Below the pieces are notes generated by a model. The model ran no database searches. It saw only the letters and a program-made list of their open reading frames with translations, and was not told the DNA's origin. Positions 31,090-42,200 of a DNA stretch of 64,000 nucleotides are shown in pieces; positions within the stretch are counted from its first letter, which is position 1; the number at the start of each line of letters is the position of its first letter. This DNA comes from Diacronema lutheri (taxonomy: Eukaryota > Haptophyta > Pavlovophyceae > Pavlovales > Pavlovaceae). Both the position numbers and the translations under genes were made by a program. The stretch lies in NCBI GenBank assembly GCA_019448385.1, contig JAGTXO010000004.1, positions 992,001-1,056,000 on the forward strand, in the 5' to 3' direction.

Positions 31090-32640
31090 CACGGCCCGGG
31101 CGCAGTCGCCATCCTGGACGCCACGGATGGCGAACCGGTCGACGAGATCCGGCACGAGGACGTCTGCGCCATCGCCACGCAGCTCGACTGCGTCTACACG
31201 GGGCTCACGGGCTCGATGTTTGGCACCAAGTGGAACGTGTGCGGGGTCATGCTCCCGAAGCGCGCCGAGCAGCGGCCGCAGCCCGGCTCGGACGCCTTCG
31301 CCTCGTACAGCGTGGCCGCCTGGGCCGACACGTTCGACTCCACGGGGCTGTACGTGCCCGACGAGCGCGAGCGCGCGGCGGCGCTCGCGGCGGTGGCCGG
31401 TCTGCGCACGGCGCGCGCGCCGGCCGGGCCGGGCGGGCGCGAGCTCGCGCGCGCGCAGGGCTACGATCGCGCCGAGCAGGCTGCGAGCGCGGCGGCGGCG
31501 CGCGCGGCGATGGCCGAGACCGGCCAGCAGCGCGCGCTCCACGGCGCGGTCGTCGACTCGGCGCTGCGCGGCGTGGGCGACCGGCTGCACTTTTGCGACG
31601 CGCCGGGCGGCACGGGCAAGACGTTCGTCGAGCGCGCCATCATCGCCGCCGTGCGCGCGGATGGGCACGCGGTCGTCGTGTGCGCGTCCTCGGGCGTCGC
31701 CGCCACGCTGCTGCCCGACGGCCGCACCTTCCACTCGACCTTCAAGGTGCCCGTCGGCGCCGACTCGGACGGGCAAGCCGTTCAATGGCGTGCCGCGCTC
31801 CGAGCGCGGGCGCTCCGTGGCCGCCGCGGCGAATGATCGTGGGGGACGAGGCGCCGATGCAGAAGCGGGGCCGCCTCGACTCGCTCGATCGGTGTTTGCG
31901 CGACGTGACGGGCGTCGACGAGCGCTTCGGCGGCAAGACGTTGCTGCTCGCCGGCGACTTTTGCCAGTGCTTGCCGGTGGTGCGGCGCGGCTCGCGCGCG
32001 CAGATCGTGCGCTCCTGCCTCGAGTACTCGGCATCGTGGCAGCACGATCGGCCGTACGCCTTGGTCGAGAACTCTCGCGCCTCGAACGCGGCGCGCGACA
32101 CGGGCGACGCGCTCGGCGCGGGCGAGTGGGCGAAGCTGCCGCGCAGCCTCGGCGACGGCGCCTTTCCCGCGGCGGTGCCGCCTGCGGGGGCCATGCCCGG
32201 CGCATTCCCGCTCGATCCCGTGCAGCTGCCCGAGGCGTCTCGGCCTACCCGGCGGAGCTCGTAGCCACTCGCCTCCTCTCGCTCGGCGAGGGGCTGTGCA
32301 GCGGCACGCGGCTGGTCGTGCGCGGCGTGCGCGCCGGCGGCCGGCTGCTCGAGTGCGCGCGCCCCGGCGCGGCCGCCGGGCGCGACAGCACCGTGCTCAT
32401 CGCGCGCATCGACCACCACTCGCCCGACGAGGGCACGTTCGCGTTTGCATGGCTGCACCGCCAGTTCCCGGTGCGGCCGGCGTAACAAGGCGCAGGGTCA
32501 AGCGCTCGGGTGCGCGGGCGTGTGGCTCGCCGAGCCGTGCTTCACGCACGGCCAGCTCTACGTGGCCGCTTCGCGCGTCGGGCACGCGTCGCGCATCCGC
32601 TTTGCGCTTGGCCCGGACCATGTGACGCGCACCGTCGTCT
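31090..32640 (+). pseudogene. Broken Pif1/Helitron-type helicase
   Basis: Superfamily 1 helicase motifs appear in order: Walker A in FCDAPGGTGKTFVERAI (about 31593-31635), SSGVAATLLPDGRTFHSTFK, Walker B in DEAPMQKRGRLDSLDRCLRD (about 31848), LLLAGDFCQCLPVVRRGSRA (about 31943), GLCSGTRLVVRGV, AWLHRQFPVRPA, and NKAQGQALG ... HGQLYVAASRVG (about 32486-32590). This order and wording are those of Pif1-like helicases of Helitrons. The motifs fall in different frames (changes near 31780-31840, 32240 and 32480). The segment between GDFCQ and GLCSG is shorter than usual and no HUH nuclease is found, so it is a decayed fragment. An Ala/Gly-rich tail may extend to about 33363. Confidence 0.8.
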
Positions 32641-33363
32641 TCAAAGAGGTGCTCCGCGCGGTCAGCGGTGGCGAGGCGGCGGCGGCGGCGGCGGCATTCG
32701 CCGCGGCCGCCGTCGCCGCCGCGCGCGAATGCGCGGCGGCGGCGCGCGGTGGCGGCGGGCGCGGCGGGCGCGGCTCGGACGGCGCGCGCGGCGCCGGCGG
32801 CGGGCGGCGCGCTGGCGGCGGGCGCGACGCCGGCGCGCGGTGCTGCCCAGCACCCGCCGGCGCGACGCCCGTCGCGCCGCTCGCGGCCGACACGCAGCCG
32901 GCGGGTGCTCGCCAACACCGCGCGCCGCGCGACTGGCCCGCGTACCTGCGCGCCCTTCTAGGGCGCGCAGGGCGGCGCCAATGCGGCCGGCAAGCAGGGG
33001 CCTCAAGCCGGCGCGCTGCCCGACGCCGCGTGGGTCGCCGCCGCGCGCGTGCCGTCGGCGCTGCCGCCGTCCGGCGTCGCGCTCGCGCCGCTGCCGCAAC
33101 CTCAGCCGCCGCCGCCGCCGCCGCCTGCCGGCAAGCAGGGCAAGCGCGCAGCGGCGGCGACGGCGGTGCGCGGCCCGGCGAGCAAGCGGTAGCGGTGCCG
33201 CCGAGCCGGGGGCGGGCTCCGTGGGCGACGCGGCTTGGCCCGCCACTCGCACCACTCGCGCCGGGCGCGCACAACGCGCCGTGGTCCGCTGCGTGGCCGA
33301 GCGAAAATGCGGTCCTGGCACGCCATGCGGGAGAGGCCGTACAGCGCGTGAGCTTGGGCCCGT

Positions 33364-34436
33364 GATTTATTACTCATGGATTTATTACTCATGCCATGGC
33401 GTCGCGCCACGATTACGCCCGTGGCCCCGGCCGCCAGCCTCGCGCCGCTACGCCGTGTCGTCGCGGCCGGCGCACACAGCGAACTGTGTGTCCGCGGCAC
33501 ATGCCCGGCTGCTCGCGAGCTGCAAGCTTGCCGAACTGCTCGCGCTAAAATGGCGCGTTGCGGGCGTGCCCGCGCACCGCGCGTATGTTCCGCGCGTTCC
33601 AGGCGCGCCGCGCCGCGCGCCGAAGCGGCGCGCGGCGCACGTGCGGCCGCGAGCCGAAGAGGGGCCGGCGCGACCGGCCGCGAGGCAGACGCAGACGCTC
33701 GGCGTGCCGGTCGACGCGTCGTCCAAATCCGCGTCGGGCGGATGCGCGCCTAGGCCGGCGCTGCGTGCAATCGGCGCGGGTCGCCGCCGCATGACGAAGC
33801 ATGCTTCCATCCGGTGCTCGGCCACGCGCTCGGGCGTAACGTTCGCGCCTGTTCGGCCGAGGCGCACTCGCCGTCCCCTCGCGCCGGCAATGCGCGTGCG
33901 TGCCAGCACGCCGGCAGCGGAGGATGCCACGGCAGCGGCGAGCGGGTCCCCGCCGGTGTGCCGCTCGGCGCCCCGTCACGCGCAACGCGCGCGCCGCCCG
34001 CTGAACGCGCACAATTGCCTGGGCAAGATCGTCCCGCGCTCACGCCGCCGTCGCATCGTTCCATGCATGGCGCCCGGCTCGTCCGTACCGCTTTCGGGCA
34101 GTGCCGCGACGCCCTTTTTCAAAGGCGGGTGCCGCGCTGATTCGTCATCGGCCACCATCCATCTGGCCCTCTAAAGCCGGTTTGCGCGTGGGCGCCCGTC
34201 CGGTGCGAGAAGCGGCTCGCGTCCTCGCGCGGGGCGCCTCCGCGCCAGGCGCCCGGCGCGCGCTCGTCTTGCCGCGCCACCACGCTGATCTGCGCCCAAC
34301 CCTCGCTCGCCTATTCCCCCGTCGTTTCTGCTGCGTAGCCCGCAACAGCGCGCGCATGACGCGTGCACGGCGCAGCGCCTGGAGCAACTTCCGAGTCGTC
34401 GGCCGGCAGCCTGTGGGGGGCGCGTTCATCGGCCCG
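33364..34436. other. No supported gene; 15-bp tandem duplication
   Basis: GATTTATTACTCATG is repeated head to tail at 33364-33378 and 33379-33393, AT-rich in a GC-rich setting. The following kilobase has only Arg/Ala/Pro-rich frames on both strands. It may contain the promoter and an unrecognised first exon of the giant gene downstream. Confidence 0.45.
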
Positions 34437-37400
34437 ATGTGGCCGGTGAGAGTGCCCGACGTGCCGCGTGGTGAGCGCCTGCACGGCTCGCCGGGTTCGG
34501 CGCGTTCCCAGTCGGCCTCTCTCCGACCCGCCGTAAACCTTGCGTGCGCACCCCGCACACCCGGCGCTGCGCGGCGCGGCGCAGGCGTGAAAAACGAGGG
34601 CAACGCGTGCTACGTGAACGCCCTCGCGCAATCGCTCGTCGCCTTGAACGTGCTCCGTCCGATGCCCCGCTCCGCTTCGCGCCGTGCGGGAAGAGTCGAG
34701 AAGGCGCTTTTTCGGGACTTTGGCACGCTGCTCGAGGACACCGAGGCGCCGGCACAGCTGTGTCTTGTGTCCGTCGTCGACGTCATCTTGGGCCGTGGCA
34801 CGCGAGGGACGCAGCAGGACGCTGCTGAGTTCTTCCAGATGCTACTCGGCCGAGTGCCCGGGCTCGCTGCTGCCTTCGAAGACGACAGACGCGTAGTGCT
34901 CGAGCCGATCGCTGTGGCCTCGAGCGAGCGCGGTGAGGGCATCGCCATCCTCGTCAGCATTGGCGGCGATGCGGCGCGCACGCTCGCACACGCTCTGGGG
35001 GGCGTCGCTGGGCCGCCGCAGGGTGGCAGCCCGGACGCGTGCCGCTCGGACGTGCTCATGCCAGCCAGCATTGCCGTCGAGGTGCCGCGCACGACGCGCG
35101 GCAATGGCTCGCAGTGCAAGAACAAGCACGCGTTCGTGTGCGCGCCGCGGCTGCTACTCGGCGGGCGCGACTACCTCCTCGTCGCCGCCGTCGTGCACTT
35201 GGGCGAGGAGTCGACGAGCGGGCACCTTGTCGCCATCGTGCTCCGCAACGGGGCTTGGTTTCTGTGCGACGACGACAACGTGCGGCGGCGCGCACGGCCG
35301 CTTGGCGCCGCGACCGGCGGTTGATCGCAGCCGCAGCCGCCCCGTCCTCCCGCGCGGCACGCGCGCGTGGCCTGAAAGCTCGCGCCGCGCGCCTGCCGCA
35401 CGCACGCGCGTTGCCCGCGCAGATGCACAACTTGTCTCAGTCCGACGCGCTGGCGTGGGCAAGTGGTGCGAGCATGCTCTTCTACAGCCGGCTCGACGCG
35501 GAACCGTTGGACCCGGCGCTGGGCTCAGCGTCACCGCCGTCGGCCGCATCGCCTGCGTGGCCGAGCTCGGCGCCCGACGCGCCGACCCTGTCGGCAGCCT
35601 GGTCGCGGGTGCGGCAGATGGCAGCGGTGCCAACAGATGCGACGATCGGCATCGCGGAGACGGCTGCAGACACCTCTGCGGCGGCGATCGGCCCAGCTGC
35701 GTGCGAGGCCCGCCAAGTTGTCTCCGCGACGCGCGCATTGCCAATGGCGGTGAGTGCCTCGCACGCGCACGCCGTCCGCTGTCCACAGCGTGGCGCCCGG
35801 CGCTTGCGTTCGCGCCAGGTAAAGTTTGCGCGTATAGCGTGCAGCACCCTCACGCATCCCCTACGCCTCCCGCCCGCCCGACCTCTTGCCCGCCGGCCGC
35901 GCGCAGGACCAGCGCACGCCAATTGTTGGGCGCGGCCAAATCTGGGCATGCGCAAATTTTGAGCCGGCAGCGGAGGGCGGGGATGCGCAGCACAACTGGC
36001 GCAAGCGCACGTGGTGCCCGCAGCACGAGCAGCGCGAGCAGCGCGAGCAGCGCGAGCAGCGCGAGCAGCGCGAGCAGCGCGAGCAGCGCGAGCAGCGCGA
36101 GCAGCGCGTGCAGCGCGTGCAGCGCGAGCAGCGCGAGCAGCGCGAGCAGCCCTGGCAGCCAGCGCGGCCAGGCCTCGGCGCGGGCGCTGGCGTTCGGCCC
36201 GCTGCTCTGCCGCCGAGCCATCCGCGCGCCAGCATGCGCGCGAGCAACCGCTTCGAGCCGCTCTTGTTGGCCGAGGCGGACGTGCCCGCCACCGAGCCCG
36301 CCGCCGCCCAGCCCGCCGCCCAGCCCGCCGCCGAGCCCGCCGCCAAGCCAGCCGCTGCCAAGCCCACCGCCGAGCCCGCCGCCCAGTCCACGGCCCAGCC
36401 TCCCACCGTGCCTGACGCCAAGCCAGCCGACCAGCCCGCCGTCAAATGCGCTGCCGCCAAGCGCGCTGACGACCGCATTGCTGCCGCTGAGGTAGGCGCC
36501 GTCGCCGCCACGCTTGCCGCCGCCACCGAGCCTGGCGGCGTTGCCGAGCTCGCCGCCGCCGCCGACGAGGGCTGCAGGGCGCGTGCCGACGCGCTCGCCA
36601 AGCGCGAGACCCGCCGCGCGCTCCACCGCGAGCAGCTTTTTCGCGAGGACAAGCGCGCGGCCGGCCGCCTGATCGAGCAGTGCGCGCTGGGCTCTGCGGA
36701 CGATGCAGCGCGCGCGCGCGCCCTGCTCGAGCGCGTCAAGGCGCGTGGCCACGCGCTGCCTCCGCACCTGCTGCGGTCGCTGCGCGACCTCGCGTCGCCG
36801 CGGCTCGCGCTCGCCGCTGAGGCGGCGGGCGTGCTCGCCGCGTCCGAGATGGGCGAGGCGGACGCACCTGCGGAGGCGCGCGCGCTACTCATGCACGCCG
36901 AGGCCGTGGGCGCCCACCTGCCCGCGCACACAGAGCTCGCGCTGCGCCGCGCCTGCATCCCCACCGCCGAGCAGGCGGAGCTGCTCGCGACTGCGCGCGA
37001 GCTGCTCGCGCCGCGCGACCCCGAAGGCTCGGTGGCTCCGGCGGGCGCGCGTGCCGAGTGCGACGGCGCCGCGCTCGGCACTCGCGCGCGCGAGCTCCTC
37101 TCGCGACTCGACGAGGCGCACCTCGACGTGCAGCCCTGCATTGCGCGGCAACTGCGCCGGCTCGCCGCCACCGAGCCAGACGCAAGTTCGAGCGCTGCGC
37201 TCGCCGCCACGCCCGGCACCGCCGGTCGCGCGGCCGCCGAGCCGCGGCGCGCGTGGCGCCCGCGCGGGTGGCGTCTCGCGGTAGGCGCAAAGGGTGCGCG
37301 CGCGCGCGCGCGCGCCGCGGCTGCTCCGCTCGACACGGCGCCGCCCGCGGCGGCCGGCGCCGTCCCGCCGCTCGAGCCGCAGCCCGAGCGCCGTGCAGCC

Positions 37401-39199
37401 GACGCCGCGGCCGCCGCAGCGGCGCCGGCGGCCGGCGACGACGGCGTGGCACGCGCGCTCGCAGCCGCAGCGCGCGGCGACGGCCTCGACGGCGTCGATG
37501 GCGCCGACGACCTCGTTTGCGCGCCGTGCGACCGAGGCTGCGCGCACGCACGCGACGGCGGCTGCTGCGAGCCTGCCGCGCGCAGCTCGCCCGACCAGTG
37601 CCCGCGCGCACCGCCGCGGCGCGCACGGCGGGCGGCAAAGCGCGCGCGCGACCGGCTGCGGAGATCAATCGACAGGTCAGAGCGGGCTGTCGGCCGCCGA
37701 TTGCGTGGCGGCGACGCGCGCCGCGAGCGCAAGCGCAGGTGCGCGACGGGCGGCCAGCACGCACCGCAGCCGCTCCGCCGCGCGAGTCGCAGCCCGCCGT
37801 CGCGCACCGATCGGCCCTCGGCCGAGCATGCCGCCGAGCCTGCCGCCGAGCCCGACAGCCCCCACCGCCGCCCGTGTGCCGGTGCCGCCGTCGCCGTCGC
37901 CACTGTCCGGTGCGCCGTCGGCATCTTCGCGAGTGTCGTCGCCGCCTCTGCCGTCCGGGCCGCCATTGCTCCGGCCGCTCGCCCGTCTGCAGCCACCGCC
38001 TTTTGGCTCGTCGCCGTGTGCTCGGCCGCCGCATGGGCCGCCTTCGCCTCCGCCGCCCGCCCGACCGCCGCCTTGGCCGCGCCGCAGCCTGCCACGCAAT
38101 CGTCGGCCGCCGAGCCCACCGCCGCCGCGCCAGCCCCCGCCCAGCCCGCCGCTGCCGAGCCAGCCGCTGCCCAGCCCGCCGCGGCCGAGCCCGCCGTGGC
38201 GCAGCGCGACGTCCAGTCCGCCGCCCCGGCGCTGCTCGCGTGGGCGGGCGACGCGGCTGCGCTCCGGCTGGCCGATGCCGCCGCGCGCGCCGGCATCCCG
38301 CAGGCAGAGGTGGACTGCATTGCGGGCGGCGACATGCTCGCCTCCACTGTGGACGCTTGCTGCGAGGTCGTGCTGCGCGTGCACGGGCAGGCCGGCGAAG
38401 GGCGCGTCTGCCACGTACCGCTTGCCGCTCAGCCCGCGGTGTTCCAGGACGGCGCCGAGCGCGCCGCGCTGCTGCACCGCCTGCACAGCGAGGCGACGAC
38501 GCAGGCGGTCATCGGCATGTGGAGCCCGCCGGGCGGGCGCGGCGGTGCGGGCAGTGACGATGGCACGCCGCCCGCCTCCGGCCATTTCACCGCGTTGCGC
38601 CTCGTGCGCGTCGCGCGCGCGGGCGAGCATCGCTACGACGCGGTGCTTGTCGACACGCTCGCGTCGCCGAGCAGGCAGGCGCTCAAGCGTGCCAGGTCGA
38701 TAACCGCCACGCTGCACGCGGCGGGCCTCGACGTCTTGCCCGTGCGCCGCGCGCGGCTGCTCGACAACGCGGCGCAGCGTGGCGCGACGTGCGGCCTCGC
38801 CGTGGTGGGCGCGCTCAACGACGCCGCGCTCGCTGCGGCGGGCGGTGCATCCGCGCCGCGCACGTTCAGCGTGGCGGACATGTACGCTGTTGGCGAGCAC
38901 CTCCGCGTCGCGTTGACTGGCGCGGTCAGCGGGCGTGCGCCGAGCGGCGCCTGCGCCGGGGCGGGCGCGGTGCGCGGCGGGGGCAGCCGCGATCGCGCTG
39001 CCGAAGCGCCGCGGCAGACGCGCGGCGCCAAGGCCGCCGCAGACGCCGCCGCCGCTGCCGCCGTTCCGCCGCCGCCGCCACCTCCGCCGCCCGCGCTGGG
39101 CGCCGCCGCCGCCACCACCACCGCCGCTGCCGCTGCTGCCGCCGCCGTGGCCGCGCCGCCACCGCCGCCACCGCCGCCGCGTGCCGGCGACGAGGGCGA

Positions 39200-39247
<48 letters not shown>

Positions 39248-42200
39248 GCGCACGTTCTTGAAGCTCGCGCCCAGGGCGCGCGCGGCCGCCTCGGCGCGCG
39301 AGGCGTTGCGCGCCGCGTGTGCGCGCGCGGACGCGGCGGCGTCGTCACACGCGTCGGCGCCGCACGCGCCCGCCGATGCGCGCCGCCGGCGGCGCGCGGG
39401 CGCAGGCGAGCTGGCGCTCGCGGCTGCGCGCGCGCTCGCCTCGACGGAGCACGGCGATTTGACGGACGACGCGCTCGAGGCCGCCGTCGAGCAGGAGCTG
39501 GGCGACGAGCGCGGCCAACTGCTGCTGTGCACGCGGGGCGCAGCGGCGCAAAGGCCCGCGCTTTGCCGGCTCCTGAAGCACGCGTGCGCGTCGGCGCGCG
39601 CGGCGAAGCGCGCGCAATTCACGGTGTTCGTCGTGCGCGCGGCCACGCGCGGCGAGCGGGGGGGCGCCGCCGCGAGGCGCGTGGACTCGGTGGTCGAGCT
39701 GTCGTGCGCGCTGCACGAGAAGGCGGGCGCGCTCGGCGGCCTCCAGAGCGTCTGTGTGCGTGGCTTTGCCCTCGAGCGCCGCCGGACACTCGACGCTGGC
39801 GCCGAGGCCGGCGCGTCCGCCATCGGCCAGGACGAGCAGGTCGAGGCAGAGGCGGGCGAGGCGTGCGTCGCCGGCGTGACGATGGCCAAGCAGCTGCGTC
39901 AGTTTGCCGAGCAAGCTGCCCGCGACGACGTGCTCTTCCGCGTCGCCGTGTCCGAGGCCGACGCCCACGCCCGGCTGGCGCGCGTTGCGGGTGACGATGT
40001 CGGCGCGTACAGCGTCGTGCTCGCAGTCGCCGGGCTCGTCTGGCTGGCTAAGGCCGACGAGGTTGCGCCGGCGGCCGCCCAGTCCGCCGCCGCGCCGCCC
40101 GCCGCCCCGCCTGCTGCCGCCACGTCCGCCGACGCCGAGCGCGACGCCTCGCCTTCCGACCGCCTGCGCGCGCTGACGCTCGCCGTGCGAGTCGCGCTCG
40201 CGCGCGGCGTGCTGCGCCACCTCCTCGCCGACGCGTCGCCGGGCGCGTCCGCGACCGCTGGCGGTAGTTGCGCGACGCCCGTCGACGCGGCCGCGTCCGA
40301 CGCCGCGCCGCCCGCCACGGGCGTCGTGACGAGTGGCGTCGCGGCGGGCGCTGTGGCGGCCGCACCGGCTGCTGCGGGCGGTGCGACGGCGGGTGCATCG
40401 CCCATCACGCGGCCGGCGAAGCGCGCGCGGCGCACGCTCACCGCCGCTCCAGCCGCCTCGGCCGTTGCGGCCGCTGGAGGCGCACGCGCGGGCGCACGCG
40501 GCGCGGCCGGCGCGCCTCGCGCGCGCGCCGCGCGCGCGCCGGCCGAGTACGTCTGGCTTGCCATCGCGCGCCGGATGCTGGCGGCGCGACACGCGGCGGC
40601 CGCGGGCGGCGACTTTGTCGCGTCGTGCGTCGCCGCGATGCAGGCCGAGTACGGCGACGGCTGTGCCGTCGTCGTCGGCGACGCGCCTGGTGACGCCTTG
40701 GTCGAGGCTGCGGCGGCGGCGCTGCTCGAGGGCAAGCACGCGGCGGTGAGCCTCGGCTGCGTCGACCGGCCGGCGGTGCTCGTCGTGCAGCGCGCCGTGG
40801 ACGCGCCCACGTCGCGCGTGCACGGGTGGTGCGCGCACGCGGCGGGCGCCGCCGAGTTTGACGAGGGCGCCGCGCACGGCGTGTTCAACGCGATCGTCGA
40901 GCGCGCGTGGGCGCTGCGTCCGGACCCGGCCGACGGCAGCCCGCCGCCCACGCGCACGTGGGAGGTCGAGCGCATCGCTGACGACGCGCCCGACCAGGCG
41001 GGCGTGGCCGCGCTGCGCGTGCTCTACGCGCTCGTCGCGGCGCACGGCCGCTACCGCTCGGCCGCCGCGCTCTTTGGCGCGCTCGCGCAGCTGCACGCGC
41101 CCGACGCCGCCGGCGCGCGCGCGGAGGTCGTCGCGGCGGCGTGCGCGGTGCCGCACGGCGCGCGGCCGGGCGCCGCGCCGGCGGCCGCGCGGGACGACGC
41201 GAGGGAGCGCGCATGGGAGGGCGCTCAGATCGCCGCGCTCGCCGTCGGCGCGGACGCTGCGCGCAGGCGTGTCGCGCCCGTGCGCGCGCTCGTCGACGCG
41301 CTCGGCACGCCACCGACCTCGGCGATCACGGGCGGGCCGGCGGTGCGGCTCGCGGGCGCGGGCGACGGCGGCCACGGTGCACGGTGGGTGGGCGGGCAGG
41401 CGGCGACGCCCGCCGAGCAGCTGCCGAGGGAGCTGCTGCGCGCCTACCACGAGGCGGTGCTGTGCGTCACGCCCGGCAGCCTCCAGCTCGGCCCGGCGGC
41501 GCTCGACGCGGTCACGCGGCCGCGCGAAAACGACACGCTGGAAGGCCTCCTCGCGCGCGTCAGCTGGCAGTGCGGCGCGAGGGCGAGCACGTGCGCCATG
41601 CTCGCCACGTTTTCCGAGCAGGCGGGCACCGGCTCGCGCGTCGCGCTCAAGGCCCTCCGCACGAGCTCCGACCTGGCCGGGCTGACGGCGGCTGCGGTCG
41701 GGCAGCAGGCGCCGCAGACGCCGCCGCCGCCGCTGCTCGTGATGCTCGGCCGCTGCCCCAGCCCGCTCGTCGGCGGCGGCCTCTTCCCGCCCGACCGCGC
41801 GACGGGCGAGCCGGCGGTGCACGCGGCGACGTCCGAGCTCGCCGTCGAGCTGCTGCGCGACGCGCGCGCGCTGGCCGGCACGGACGGGCGGCTCGTCGTG
41901 CTGTGCCTCGAGGCGTCCAACCCGCTCTGGTTCTGCCCCAAGGTGCGCGAGCTCGAGCTGCCGCGGACGCGGTCGGACGGCGTGCGCGCGTCCGGCTGCA
42001 CCTGCCCTGCGACGTGCAGCGATGCGCGCGGCGCGGCGGGTGGCGCTGCCCGCGGCGCATCGACGCGGCCGGCGGCGCGCGCGATCAACAAGGCGGTGCT
42101 CGACCACTTCGTCGCGCTTTTCGGCCGCGAGGGCTTCGCGACCTTTGAGTTTGCGGGCGGCGGCGAGGCGAGCTGGCTGTGCGACAGCGCGGCCGGCAAG

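Noticed and set aside
33376-34174. Possible genes on either strand between the helicase and the giant gene
   Set aside because: All frames are Arg/Ala/Pro-rich without motifs. Left as unassigned, possibly 5' exon or promoter.
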